Assembly (NCBI GenBank): GCA_039566865.1 | Contig: CM076960.1 | Location: forward strand, 6,434,001 to 6,498,000 | Direction of reading: 5' to 3' | From: Aurelia coerulea | Lineage: Eukaryota > Cnidaria > Scyphozoa > Semaeostomeae > Ulmaridae | Length of the DNA stretch: 64,000 nucleotides | Part shown: positions 1 to 12,295 of the stretch, in pieces | Layout of the letters: each line of letters opens with the position of its first letter | Numbering within the stretch: the first letter of the stretch is position 1 | The notes under the pieces: generated by a model | What the model was told of the DNA's origin: nothing | Seen by the model: only the letters and a program-made list of their open reading frames with translations | Databases searched by the model: none | Made by a program: the position numbers and the translations under genes

Positions 1-27
1 TCTTGCTGTTTGCTTGGTTCGTGCCAT
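1..27 (-). CDS. H3: Histone H3, N-terminal nine codons only (unit 1, cut by window edge)
   Basis: Reading leftward from the ATG at 27-25 the codons give MARTKQTAR, the start of the H3 tail including K4 and K9. The rest of the gene lies outside the window. The bases match the four complete H3 copies, which are 136 residues long. It diverges from the H4 at 805. Confidence 0.97.
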
Positions 28-1116
<1,089 letters not shown>

Positions 1117-1185
1117 ACCATTGCACACTTACATGGAAAGGACTTTCATTCTGACTTGACTTGGATAGTCGGTCAAAACAAAAAC

Positions 1186-1201
1186 AGCTTTTTTAAAAGC
1201 T
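1186..1201 (+). terminator. Histone mRNA 3' stem-loop of H4, unit 1
   Basis: AGCTTT-TTTA-AAAGCT gives a 6-bp stem and 4-nt loop, the geometry of the SLBP-binding histone stem-loop, with the conserved G-C second pair. It is followed by ACCACAAC and a second small hairpin, TGCC-ATA-GGCA at 1210-1220. Confidence 0.93.
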
Positions 1202-1899
1202 ACCACAACTGCCATAGGCACAGCGACCGGTACGAAATTGTTTCTCACACGTAGAGCTAGCGAACATTATAATTTTTAATTGAGATTACCTTAACACCTC
1301 TATTGCGAAAGGATACCTGAGAATTGTTCACTTCACTCATCCAAAAACTTACCTTTTTTTTAGCAACTATCTATTTTGGGGTGCATGCTAAACTTGTCTT
1401 GTCCCATATCAATCAGTAGGCCTACTGAATATCATGTTTGTGTGCGATGCTAACAGCCAAATGTTTCTTACAGTTATGTGTTATTAACAAATCATGCCTT
1501 CTATTTATGTAGAAAACTCTTTTGCTTTACTTTAATTGTGACGACAAACTCATTTTCGAACGATTGTTACGTCTGATAAAAGAAATTTACATTTCCCCAC
1601 TACTTTGATTCGATTGATTTAGATTAGGGCCGTCCGTACTGCTCATTTTTAAGTGCGTCTCACGGCAAACCTGTATCTGATAAAAGATCCCCCTTGTCGG
1701 TCCTCGAACTGCAAATACTTGAACAGCTAGAAAAGGACAGACTAATCACAATAAGACTGTTCTGACATGCAAAGGGCAAAAAGTTACCAGCTGGGAAAAC
1801 CCCTGCCTGCCAGGCACCCACTCCGCTCTCGCAAGTGTATACTTTTGGGTACCTAGGGTGAAGTATAGAATTCACGCTCTTTCGAAAGGAAGTGCGATG

Positions 1900-2001
1900 C
1901 GAGGGGCATTTCACTCCAAAAGATCTCGTACACCTTTGGCAAAAATCCTTTTGTTCTGAAAAAATCTCGTACGCTTTTTGGAATGAGTGAAATGCCCCTC
2001 G
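1900..2001. repeat. Long hairpin in the H4-H2A intergenic region, unit 1
   Basis: CGAGGGGCATTTCACT at 1900-1915 is the exact reverse complement of 1986-2001. Pairing continues inward with a few mismatches (CCAAAAGATCTCGTAC against GTACGCTTTTTGG). The loop has two direct copies of ATCTCGTAC. The form resembles a small MITE or a fold-back of the read-through RNA. It is present at 15511-15612, 38902-39003, 49572-49673 and 60261-60362 in the other units. Confidence 0.8.
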
Positions 2002-2062
2002 GCGCGATGTTAAGAAACACATGAATCATCTATATCGGCCAACAAAAATTGGCAATGTTGGT

Positions 2063-2078
2063 GGTTTTTAAAAAAACC
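2063..2078 (-). terminator. Histone mRNA 3' stem-loop of H2A, unit 1
   Basis: On the minus strand GGTTTT-TTTA-AAAACC, 64 nt after the H2A stop. It is followed by ACCAACATT and a second hairpin, GCCAA-6 nt-TTGGC, at 2053-2038. Confidence 0.93.
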
Positions 2079-2142
2079 GTTTGTATTTGGTAGACGAGGA
2101 CGCTGGGGTCACTCGTTTCGGCCGGCCTAAATTGAAGATAAT

Positions 2143-2875
<733 letters not shown>

Positions 2876-3280
2876 ATGTCTGACGCACCAGCAAAAGGAG
2901 GAAAGCAGGCACCAAAGGTCGCCAAGAAGGGAGAGAAGAAAGCCGGTGTTGGAAAGAAGGGTGGAAAGGCTGCAGGAGACAAGAAGAGGCACAAGAAACG
3001 CAAGGAGAGTTACTCCATCTACATCTACAAAGTTCTGAAGCAAGTGCACCCGGACACTGGAGTCTCCAGCAAGGCCATGAGCATCATGAATTCCTTCGTC
3101 AACGACATCTTCGAGAGGATTGCACAAGAAGCATCACGTCTCGCTCACTACAACAAGAAGGCGACGATCACCTCGAGGGAAATCCAGACTGCCGTCAGAC
3201 TTCTCTTGCCTGGGGAACTTGCCAAGCACGCCGTCAGTGAGGGAACCAAGGCCGTCACCAAGTACACAAGCAGCAAGTAA
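2876..3280 (+). CDS. H2B: Histone H2B (unit 1)
   Basis: A 134-residue H2B, partner of H2A. The N-terminal tail (about residues 1-43) is lysine/alanine/glycine rich and roughly ten residues longer than the 122-126 residue norm. The histone fold begins [21 protein letters not shown] and includes [20 protein letters not shown]. The C-terminal helix [16 protein letters not shown] contains the lysine that is ubiquitinated in other animals. The frame is open upstream to 2798, but the ATG at 2876 starts the H2B tail and lies 54 bp after the cap motif. The protein is identical in all units. Confidence 0.99.
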   Translation: MSDAPAKGGKQAPKVAKKGEKKAGVGKKGGKAAGDKKRHKKRKESYSIYIYKVLKQVHPDTGVSSKAMSIMNSFVNDIFERIAQEASRLAHYNKKATITSREIQTAVRLLLPGELAKHAVSEGTKAVTKYTSSK

Positions 3281-3359
3281 ACTCCATACAAACTAGCTGC
3301 CTGTCCTTAGCGGCGGCAGACAGTGGAGCTGCCTTCATGGCACTCAACTATAATCAAAC

Positions 3360-3375
3360 AGCTTTTTTAAAAGCT
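3360..3375 (+). terminator. Histone mRNA 3' stem-loop of H2B, unit 1
   Basis: AGCTTT-TTTA-AAAGCT, 79 nt after the stop, followed by ACCAAAATTGCCA. The second hairpin is weak here, with only a short AAGATCTT palindrome. Confidence 0.93.
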
Positions 3376-3426
3376 ACCAAAATTGCCAAAGATCTTGCGA
3401 TATAGATTTTCTCAGCAACTGTCTTG

Positions 3427-3462
3427 CCCCCCCCCCCCCCCCCCCCCTCTCTCTCTCTCTCT
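3427..3462. repeat. Poly(C)/(CT)n microsatellite, unit 1
   Basis: A run of about 21 C followed by CT repeats. The C run and the CT number differ in each unit (17025-17054, 40416-40449, 51099-51133, 61788-61830), consistent with slippage or with sequencing uncertainty in a homopolymer. Confidence 0.9.
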
Positions 3463-4934
3463 TGCCAAATCGATGAAAAGTTGGGTACACATTTTTCCCA
3501 GCCAGCTCTTATGGGAACAAGACGAATGCTTAGGGCATGCTTTCCCTCCCCCTAGATAGCCAATTGAAAAGGGGCCTACCTTCCCCTTGATTTTATGGTG
3601 AAGCAATAAAAAACTGGCTTGCTGAAAGAGTGAACTACATGCAATACAGTTAAGGCTCCGCATTTAAGAAACCACGTAAATGAAACTGTTAGGCTATTGA
3701 AAGACAATCAGCATCAGCCCCCTACTTGTGTAAGAAACTCTTGAGGCTCATACCCACCCAGAGTGAAGTTCCTTGTATTTTCATAAACAATAGAATAAAC
3801 AATAGGTCCGGCAGTATTCCACTTCATGCAGGGTTTACCAGAAATTGCTGCTAGAAAGATGTCTAACCATCAAATTTATGTACTCTTGACAATCATGATG
3901 GAAGGTTGCACACACATGGCAAATATATCGGTGTATACGCAACCCCATTCTGCTGTAACCTATTTTCCCTCCACGACTTTCCAGGACTATCCAGAAATTT
4001 AACTGGACATGGAAAGTATGATAGATACAAGTAAGCTTTTTTAGGCTAAGGTATGAACAAATGGTTTCTTAACATGCAGTGCCTTACTCTACTGCTATGT
4101 AGAGGAGGCCCAAAACTCTATCAATTGCCCTCCTCTCTCTTGTTCATGAAATCTCTTTAGAACTTTTCTAAATTCAGTGAGCAGTTGTCTCCATTCAGAG
4201 GAAATAGGCGTTCTTCTTTTGCTGTGAAAAACTTTGAAGTAGTACCGAAGGGAAATTTGAAAGTAGAATACCACGAATAGGATTGATTCAAGTCAATGCT
4301 GGGTGGAAACTTTTTGAAGGAAATTGCTGCGAACAGTTCCTGATTTGTGTCAGGCCGCCATCTTGTGAAAGGCTTGTGTTTGTGCTCGCTATATTTTGTC
4401 AATTTCAGTGGAGAAAACGGTCCAATGCCTATTCGTATTCACTCTGAAAGTTTGGAAACATAACTGGCCTTCACTCTTCGCCTTCTCTCCCGTATACTGC
4501 AGATGGGAGCACGAAGGTGAGGACAGTTTTCTTGCACCAGTTCAGCCAGCGCAGTGGAAACCCCGTACATTTTCATAAAAATAACAAAGGGGCTACAAAG
4601 CTAATGTCTCTCTCCTTGCGCAACATTTAGGACGAGTATATGGCTATCCTTTTGATGAATAATTTTGAAAAATACCTGATATCTACACGAAGAATACATC
4701 CATTTTGCGAGGGGGAGAAGCACATCGAAAGGGAAGACACCATGTTTGTTGATTTGCCACTCTTGTCACGTGTCAAAGTGCTCATGCGACGGTTTGGCGC
4801 GCAGTTCAATTGCAAACAAAATCCTCGCGCCTTGAAGCAGCCGAGCATTCATAGTGCAAACGTTGTCAAGCAGTTTCACATCACATCGATCGTCCTACTA
4901 TTTATCGTCGTGTTTATTTCGAATCGAAGCAAAC

Positions 4935-5558
4935 ATGGAATCACCGAAGAAAGCAGCAGCAGTGAAGAAGGCAGTGGCGGCGCCCAAGAAACCAGCCCAG
5001 CATCCCACCTATCAGGAGATGATCCAGGAGGCGCTCTTGAACTTGAAGGAACGCAATGGCTCCTCGAGACAGAAGATACACAAGTACCTTGCCGCCAACT
5101 TCAAGGGCTTAGGAGATGAGTCTGCCCTGAAGAGGAATCTCAAATCGTCGCTCAAGAAACTCGTGCAGAAGGGAACCCTCTTGCAGCCAAAGGGAGTCGG
5201 TGCTTCGGGATCTTTCAAACTAGCAGCAGCAGCGAAGAAACCCGCCGCCGCGAAAAAACCAGCAGCAGCAAAGAAGCCAGCCGCGAAGAAAGCTGTTGCG
5301 AAGAAGCCTGCTGCCAAGAAAGCTGCTGCTGGTGCGAAGAAAACTCCAACCAAGAAGAAGGCCGTAGCTAAGAAAGCCGCTTCAAAATCACCAAAGAAAC
5401 CCAAGTCGAAGGTGGCGAAGAAGCCCGCAGCCAAGGCAGCAGCAGGAAAGAAATCCCCAGCCAAAGCCAAGGCCAGCAGCAAGAAGGTTGTGAAGAAAGC
5501 AGCAGGCAAATCTCCAGCTGCCAATAAGTCAGCCAAAGCTGGAAAGGCAAAGAAATAA
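4935..5558 (+). CDS. H1: Linker histone H1 (unit 1)
   Basis: A 207-residue linker histone, which binds DNA at the nucleosome entry/exit site. The N-tail covers residues 1-22. The winged-helix (H15) globular domain covers about 23-96, from [20 protein letters not shown] through [20 protein letters not shown] to the GASGSFKL end. The C-tail (97-207) is Lys/Ala/Pro rich with CDK-type sites such as TPTKK and SPKK. The ATG at 4935 starts the H1 tail; the open frame back to 4854 is leader sequence. Residue 197 is Asn here (AAT, 5523-5525) and Lys in the other copies, the only amino-acid difference I found among full-length histone copies. Confidence 0.98.
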   Translation: MESPKKAAAVKKAVAAPKKPAQHPTYQEMIQEALLNLKERNGSSRQKIHKYLAANFKGLGDESALKRNLKSSLKKLVQKGTLLQPKGVGASGSFKLAAAAKKPAAAKKPAAAKKPAAKKAVAKKPAAKKAAAGAKKTPTKKKAVAKKAASKSPKKPKSKVAKKPAAKAAAGKKSPAKAKASSKKVVKKAAGKSPAANKSAKAGKAKK

Positions 5559-5637
5559 ATGGGCAATGCCTCTGTGCTTGCCTGGCTAGTGCTCTCGTTC
5601 CTTGGAACAAACACTGCCCCCCACAACAAAACAAAAC

Positions 5638-5653
5638 AGCTTTTTTAAAAGCT
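5638..5653 (+). terminator. Histone mRNA 3' stem-loop of H1, unit 1
   Basis: AGCTTT-TTTA-AAAGCT, 79 nt after the stop. It is followed directly by ACCAA-ATCT-TTGGT (5654-5667), a second hairpin unlike the ones after the core histones. Confidence 0.93.
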
Positions 5654-6414
5654 ACCAAATCTTTGGTCCCTTGTCCATTTGGACATAGCCTACCACCGGT
5701 CCCATGCACTTTTGTGAGAATTGAGAATTAGTAAGTTGCTGTTGCTAGCTTTGAGTTGGTTGTTTCACCTTTCTCTGCCAATGTCACAAAAAAGAATACG
5801 ATTTTTCAGTGAACGAGGAACTGTATGTATGTATTGCATGATAGATATGCAGTTATCTTGTTATGAGAAATTGAACTTTCAGATCTCTAAAAACATAAAC
5901 ATGATAACAGACTCCAGTACTGGGAAAGAATAGTGAAGAAAAATTAATTCATTTTGGAAAAGTGAACAACATACTTCTACCATATTTTCGCTCGTTTCCT
6001 TTCCTGTACCATTTTCATTGCTGTATCATAAGTACCTGGACTGGACTGGAAGATACGGTAAATCCCCGCATATGAGAACCTACTATTTTGAGAGCTAGGC
6101 TGAAATAGGTTCTTATTTTAAAGGCACTAAGCCAAATTTCAAGGTATAATGGTTGTTATTTAAAGAGTACCTTGTGTATGCCATTTTAGAACCTTCATCA
6201 ATGATTTTCAGCCCTATTATTTGTTTTGGCAAGGTTATAATATACCTAACAACCAATGCTAAGCTTTCAAACATCAGGGGAGGAGATTGGGGAGGAGATT
6301 CAAACATTAAAAGCCCACTGGGACAAAAATGAACTTAACACTGACAATCCAAAATCAACTTTGCTACACCTGCTATAAGAACATATTTTTCATCAAACTG
6401 AAACAGGTTCTTAA

Positions 6415-9327
6415 CCCTTTCATGCATGAATTTTTGTTACAGACTTAAAAAAACCACTGATTGGCTAAAAGTTGTTGTTGTGGGACCATCTTTGCAAAAA
6501 AGTAAAATTTTTCTGAAAATCCTTTGTAAAAAGATAAAATGAATTTGTTGTTCCACAACAACATCATGCATCAAAGGGATAAAATCCATGCAAATTTTGG
6601 AAAATCAGAATTGGGCTATTTCACTAGTTTTTAGTGTATCCATAGCAATTTGAGAAGAAGGGAACTGAGACACACAAACTAGCATAAATTTGTTGCAGCA
6701 TGAAGGGGCGGAGACCTATATGCCCCACCCATCGATTGTCTCCACTGTGAATGAAATGTTGTTCAAGCACATATTTATATCATTTTCATATCAGCAGTGT
6801 TTGTCTCACAACAGTTACTCAATCTCATAATAAAAAAGCAAAAATAGCAAAATGTATAACAACTGAGACAGTAACAGTACCTGTTATCAATCATTTAAAA
6901 AATCTTAAAAACGTACAGTTTTAATCTTCAGCTTTATCAATCAGTATGGAAATCAGTGAAACAGTTTCTTTTCTTCACCAAGCAAAGGTGCACCTTGCAT
7001 TTTGAACATTGGATGCTTGCATAGCCTGTTTTGCAATGGTGGCACCTTTGTTGTTTTTCCTCAAAACAAGGAAAGTGTCCAACACTGTCTTTGCGGATAT
7101 CAGCTGAAGGCGTTGGAACAGAGGGTAACCTTCCTCGTTTACCTTGTTTCAATTCATTCTCTTGGAGACTTGGTCTACCTCTTTTAACACCAGAAGACTT
7201 TCCAGAATGCAGAAGGCTGTTGGCCACCTTGGATTTAAATTTCAGCAATGTTAGCTGATGCTTTTTGTTGATGCCTTTTTGTTCGGAGTGCCTTCTATGA
7301 AGCAGCCATCCATTTGCAACTGAGATTCCTAGGCAGTAGTTAAATATATGCATGTAGTATTTTACTGATCTCTGGCATATTCTGTACAGTGCCAGGAGCA
7401 TGTCGCACAGGTCTACACCACCCATGTGAATGTTATACTCATGGACAATGAGTGGCCGCTTTATCTGGATGTACTTTTTTTCCTTTTTGCTCCAGCGTTT
7501 GGCATCAGGACCATCAACATTTGACATGTAGTTTGAAATCAACTGCACTGCTGAATTATCCAGCCATCTTACAACAATAATTCCACTGTTTGCTTCAACC
7601 ACCCAGTCAGATGATCCCCTGCCATCCTTTTGCAATTCCTTCTGGGATTTCAGGTATCTCCCACCACCTTTGAGCCTGTCTTGCCTGATGGTTGCAATGG
7701 CCCATATTTTCTCTTTTGTCAAATAGCGCAATAAATTCAAAGAGGAAAAATAATTGTCAAAGTACAGCTTGTGATTCACATTTGATGGCAGTCTGTCACA
7801 AAGTCTGCGAACAACATTTCCTCCCATCAATAATTCTGGTTGCTCTTCTTTCTCAGTCAACTTCCCAGTATAGACCTCAAAGTCATAAACCAACCCACTT
7901 ACTCCGCACCTGGCCCATACTTTTATACCCCATTTGTTTGGTTTTTTGGGGCAATATTGCTTCAAGAATGTTCTACTCTTTGTTGGCAGTATCTGCTCAT
8001 CAACACACTGCTTTTCTTCCTGGGGCATCTTTCTGCAATTTTCGAGGAGTGACTGTATTATAGGACGAACCTTGAAAAGTTTGCCATGATTCTTTTCATT
8101 TGCTGGAACATGCATTGTATTGTCGTTGAAATGCAGAAACTTACGTAATCTTTCAAATCTGTTCACACTCATGATATCTGCAATTGAGGATATTCGGGTT
8201 TCAGTTGCCCAGTACATTCTTACTTGAGGCAGTTGAATGATAGACATCATCATAAGCATACCAACATACTGTTCAATTTCTTGCTTGGTTGTTTTGATTG
8301 AATCTCCAGTTTGCTGAACTGAATAAAGATTGGTCTGATCAGCAATGTGTTGAAATAAGCTGTCATCAAAAAACATCTTGAAATAACCAATTGGGGAAAT
8401 ATCCTCATTAGGGGGTGCTGGAAACTGCTCACCTATAAATGTAGTATCAAATTCTGGTGGGTCACGTTTACGCCATCTGGTATTTAGGTCAGCCCCCTTA
8501 TTTGAAGAGGCAGTTCTTGGCTCCTCTCTAGTACCATCTTCAGTTTCATCCTCTGTAGATCTTTCATCTGACTCACTTGATTCACTTTCTTCATATAATG
8601 AATCAGAATCAAGATCTTCACCACCAACCTCACTTTCCTCTTCGCTTGTACCTGCATCAGGTATAATTGGGTTCTCAATATGAATCCTTTCTTGCCCGGA
8701 CCCAGCAATTGGTCTTTTGTAGAAAGAGGACACCTTGATTCCAGAATTATCTGCCATAATTTATTCAAGATCTGTGAAATGTAATGGAAAAAAGCTTAAT
8801 CAATCTGGAAAAGAATTGTTACGAACCCATAGCAAAGAATCTTGCTGTGAAATAGAGAAAAATCATTGTTTCTTTGCTGCAGAAACTTATCCTAAAATCA
8901 GCTGATTATCAACTTCCGCATTGAGATAAGAACCATTCATGCATGTTGTTGTTCCCCAACAACAAATTCATATGGTCAATCTTTCCTTCCATAACCTTAG
9001 CGACAACAAATTTGACACAGCCTATGAAACAGTCAAATGTAAGTCTCCATACACGTATTTTTTAAATTCTTCAAAAGTAGAATGGTAAAACAAAAACATA
9101 CAACACTCACCAGTGATTTCTTTGCTTCGAGTAACTTAGGCCATACGGTCAGAGCATGCAGGACTGAAAACTTCTTTGGAAGGCTAGCCTCGATTTCATG
9201 TGATAATGTGAAAGTGTTTGTCTTCTCGACGAATGAAAAGCAATTTTGGAAACAAAGCAACTGAGCATGTGATCAAAATTTCATTGTTCCTATTTGTTGT
9301 TGTACAACAACAGTATGCATGAAAGGG
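6415..9327 (-). mobile_element. Complete piggyBac transposon inserted at TTAA (unit 1 only)
   Basis: The element is flanked by TTAA at 6411-6414 and 9328-9331. The empty site with a single TTAA is preserved in units 2, 3 and 4 (for example near 32760). Terminal inverted repeats begin CCCTTTCATGCAT (6415-6427; reverse complement at 9315-9327). A degenerate second copy of the right terminus lies inside the left end (6545-6578), and a related motif at about 8936-8967. The element is 2913 bp and contains one transposase gene. Confidence 0.97.
6937..8757 (-). CDS. piggyBac transposase, apparently intact
   Basis: A 606-residue DDE/D-type transposase that would cut and paste the surrounding element at TTAA sites. 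The N-terminal ~80 residues are acidic and Ser/Glu rich. The DDE_Tnp_1_7-type core runs from about 115 to 480. Candidate catalytic aspartates are D253 (CVDEQILPTKSRT), D334 (LYFDNYFSSLN) and D449 (HMGGVDLCD), matching the D268/D346/D447 arrangement of the moth piggyBac. A basic stretch (about 530-555) precedes a C-terminal cysteine-rich domain (564-604: CHHCKTGY, CSKCKVHLC, C599) of the type that binds the TIRs. No stop or frameshift interrupts it. It reads opposite to H1. Whether it is expressed cannot be seen. Confidence 0.95.
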   Translation of the reverse strand: MADNSGIKVSSFYKRPIAGSGQERIHIENPIIPDAGTSEEESEVGGEDLDSDSLYEESESSESDERSTEDETEDGTREEPRTASSNKGADLNTRWRKRDPPEFDTTFIGEQFPAPPNEDISPIGYFKMFFDDSLFQHIADQTNLYSVQQTGDSIKTTKQEIEQYVGMLMMMSIIQLPQVRMYWATETRISSIADIMSVNRFERLRKFLHFNDNTMHVPANEKNHGKLFKVRPIIQSLLENCRKMPQEEKQCVDEQILPTKSRTFLKQYCPKKPNKWGIKVWARCGVSGLVYDFEVYTGKLTEKEEQPELLMGGNVVRRLCDRLPSNVNHKLYFDNYFSSLNLLRYLTKEKIWAIATIRQDRLKGGGRYLKSQKELQKDGRGSSDWVVEANSGIIVVRWLDNSAVQLISNYMSNVDGPDAKRWSKKEKKYIQIKRPLIVHEYNIHMGGVDLCDMLLALYRICQRSVKYYMHIFNYCLGISVANGWLLHRRHSEQKGINKKHQLTLLKFKSKVANSLLHSGKSSGVKRGRPSLQENELKQGKRGRLPSVPTPSADIRKDSVGHFPCFEEKQQRCHHCKTGYASIQCSKCKVHLCLVKKRNCFTDFHTD

Positions 9328-9589
9328 TTAATTACAAGGTGCATAAGTTAGGAAAAACAGGCATGTAGGTTCTTATTTTTAGGTTCTTATATGCTTGCGT
9401 AATGTGTGAATGTCTAAACACTGGAATGGCTTCAAAACACTTTGTTTTTGAAATAATTTATTTGGAAACACCTTATTTTGAAGGGGGCAATGGAAGTAAA
9501 CATGAAAACTCTGTGATGAAGGCTTTAATTAAGAAACTGGTAGGAATCCTTGAGTACTTAATTAAAACCAACCTCTGGCTTTGCTTGTA

Positions 9590-9995
9590 CACTCCTTTTC
9601 TTATAAGAATACTTAAGAATACTATAAATTTTGTCCAGCCTCAATATTCTTAAGAAATTTTCGTTTTGAGCCTGAACATATTCTTAAAGTATTCTAATTT
9701 TTCTTCGAAGCTGATATGGTTTCAGGGGAACATAGGTAGTTAAAAGAAATGTCATGTCATTACGAGGAAATGGTCAAACGTTCTTAGCTATCATAAAGTT
9801 TTAAACATGCTTTTTGAAAAAATGAGATACGTCAGTCATGCGATTCTCTGTTATGAACATTGCTAAACAGGCAACTGCCGAAAAATGAAACACAAATATG
9901 GCGAGCTGAGCCTGAGCAATATTCTTGTGATATTCTTATAATTTGCATGGTTCTGAGCCTGAATATTCTTATAAACAATATTCTTATAAAAAAAG
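9590..9995. repeat. Dispersed TGAGCCTGAATATTCTTA motifs in the spacer
   Basis: At least four related copies occur: AGCCTCAATATTCTTA near 9637, GAGCCTGAACATATTCTTA near 9668, GAGCCTGAGCAATATTCTT near 9905 and GAGCCTGAATATTCTTA near 9955. The complementary sense TTATAAGAATA occurs near 9600. Unit 2 has lost about 39 bp between two of them (near 33078). Confidence 0.65.
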
Positions 9996-10938
9996 AGTGT
10001 AAGGAACTAAAATGAGTGCATGCGCTTCGCTTCAGAGGTATCACATACCTAAGACCGAAGCAATGCGACTCTCAAGGATTTCCCGTTGGCTCAATGCAAG
10101 AGTTTCCCACTTCCCACTGGAGTGGAAAATAAATTTCCTGAAAAATGTTTGCTTTCCTTTTATGAGCAACTATGATGAAAGCTTGTGTTGGTTCTCTCTT
10201 GGAGTCAAATGTTGCTAACTGCAGCTTACATCATCATGAATTGTAACTTGAAAAAACCATTTTATTTGGCGAAAAATGCATTCATTCATTCAAAAGAAAA
10301 CAGGCTACTCGTCACTTTAATTTCAACTCGCACTTTTCAGTTCCCACTCGCAACTTTCGTGCAACTCGCGCTTTGCCATTTCACCATTTCACCATTTCAT
10401 TTGATAATATTGTGTGCCTCAATTCGCAATAGAGTTTATATTTTGTGTCATTTATTCTCTATTATTAGACCTTGATGTAGCTGAATTCAAATTTAATGCT
10501 AACTTGATTTGTATACACTGGTTTGTTTGTTTGTTTGTTTGTTTTAACGAACAGCTTACTACCCTACTCGAATTTAGAAAAAAAGGTAAGAAACTAAATA
10601 GCTATATATGTTATCGCACTTACTAAGAGTAACTATTACTAAGTAATTTGGCAGCCCTTAAAACAATCATGATTATTAATGTTACACTCTGGTAAAAAAG
10701 ATTGCTATAAGATAAGAAATAGATAAGACACACAAACTTTAGGTAGCGAAAGTGTCGTCAAAGCTAAGAAACAGTACCTAAAACCTACCACTACCAGCCG
10801 GGTGGCAGGGCAGACACCCACGTTATTAGTTTCTTATCTATCTTCTAAAAACATATGAGAGTAGTTTAACTAGATATACCTCGAAAGACTGAATAGCTGC
10901 ATTTCTTTCTATAAATAGCTACATATGCACATATGCAA

Positions 10939-10978
10939 CGAGCGACCGAGCGACCGAGCGACCGACCGACCGACCGAC
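10939..10978. repeat. (CGAG/CGAC)n microsatellite, unit 1
   Basis: Tandem GCGACCGA changing into (CCGA)n. It is the same length in unit 2 (34333-34372) and about 8 bp longer in units 3 (44987-45034) and 4 (55678-55725). Confidence 0.85.
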
Positions 10979-12295
10979 TTTTCAAAAGTTTCTCACAAAA
11001 TGTGATTTCCGCGAAATTGAAGTTCACACTATTGGTAGCTTGCTACCTAGCTACAATTTAGCTACCTATCATGATTCTCACGGCACTGAGAACGGCAATG
11101 ATAATGTAGCCCAGAGTAATCGAGAATTAGCTACTAGAAACTAGAAATTAGACTAGCATCATCAGAAATTAGCTACTACTAGTACGCTTTTTAGTAGCTA
11201 CCTATCTATCTACCATCATTTCCGTTTATTAGCTTGCTATGCATTTTTCGTTTAAAACACTGTTTTGCCACCCACCTAACCAAAGATTTGGAAAGTTTTT
11301 CAGCTTCACAATAATTACCTTTCTCGAGGAAAGGCACATGGTTTTATACATAAGAGACCTGTATCTGCGCATATGTGCACCTTCTACCGGGTGTTTCAAA
11401 GAAATGTCTTCCCCCGTTTGAAAAATTGAAAACACTTTATTAAAAAGGCCGATCATCAAATTTCTTTCTTTTTCTTTTGGCTTGTACATCAAAGACCCAA
11501 TTATCCTTCCAGATATAGGTGATCGTTTGATTTGCTTTTGAATTAGTGAATTTAGCCCATTTTCATGGCTGCCTGGTTTAGAAGCATATTTTAAGCAAAA
11601 AGCATGAAATCCTTGTCAGAATGAAGTCCTAAACGGACATTTTATCATCTCTAACAAATGTCTATTTGGATGGTTGACTGAATGGATCAAAAGAGGAAAA
11701 CTTTCTATAATGGGTTTGATCATAACAATTTGGCAAGTAATCTTTAAAACGGGAGTACTTTTTTGGGACAACCGGTATAGGTAGTTAGTATTCAAGGTTT
11801 CCTAATTCGTCTGCAGCTTTTCGGGTGCATGAGTACATGACATCAACAGATGTGTGTTTCTCCACATGGCTGGCTGCACGCTACAACAGCCCAACTTAGA
11901 TCTGAATATTTCTTTGATCTATGTACCTGCACCACTCTGCCTGCTGCTGCACGTGGACAGTTTACATTGATGTTTGAGTTAAAATTAGACTTCCTATAAG
12001 ACAGTGTCCTGTGGTCCGCACTTTGTGCATTGCCGAGTTAGAATACAAATGTATAAAATGGGCACACTTTGGAAAGCTATTTGCACCACCGACGTATAAC
12101 CTGGAAGGAATGGAACATAGAACATAGATTTCTAGATCACTAGATCTTTTACAGTTTTCAAGTGTCTCTCGCTCGACCCCTGAATGAAGGCTTTTGGAAA
12201 TCAATATTTTTGATGCGATGCAATCGACTAAAAAATCGGCAAAAATTATATGCATCCAAAATGGTTGCTTTTTTGCGGCTGTGATTTCCTTGACT

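Larger units (their letters stand above)
1117..2142. other. H4-H2A convergent intergenic region, unit 1
   Basis: Holds the 3' ends of H4 and H2A facing each other. Apart from the two stem-loops and the hairpin at 1900-2001, nothing gene-like was recognised. The open frame at 1660-2022 (minus) looks accidental. Units 1, 4 and 5 share a longer T tract (about 1352-1361) and the variant CCTACTGAATAT near 1430; units 2 and 3 have a short tract and CCTATTGAATAT. Confidence 0.7.
3281..4934. other. H2B-H1 intergenic region with H1 promoter, unit 1
   Basis: Contains the H2B stem-loop, a poly(C)-(CT)n tract at 3427-3462 and about 1.1 kb in which I recognise nothing. The H1 promoter follows: CACGTG E-box (4767-4772), TTTGGCGCGC (4793-4802) and the cap-type CATTCA (4846-4851), giving a leader of about 88 nt. 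No TATA box is evident at the expected place near 4816. The reading frames upstream of H1 in this stretch look accidental. Confidence 0.65.
6067..9399. mobile_element. Short inverted-repeat element of the H1-H3 spacer, split by piggyBac (unit 1)
   Basis: The left end GCATATGAGAACCTAC (from 6068) resembles the reverse complement of the right end, GCATATAAGAACCTAA (about 9380-9395). Without the piggyBac it is 416 bp, the same size as the copies in units 2-4. It has no coding capacity. The calling as a MITE rests on the imperfect TIRs only; no target duplication was identified. Confidence 0.5.

Noticed and set aside
1660..2022. 120-residue minus-strand frame, repeated in every unit
   Set aside because: It crosses the hairpin at 1900-2001, matches no family I know and is conserved only because the whole repeat is.
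5012..5629. 205-residue frame antisense to H1
   Set aside because: It is the complement of the Lys/Ala-rich H1 tail (Phe/Ala/Leu rich) and is a shadow of H1.
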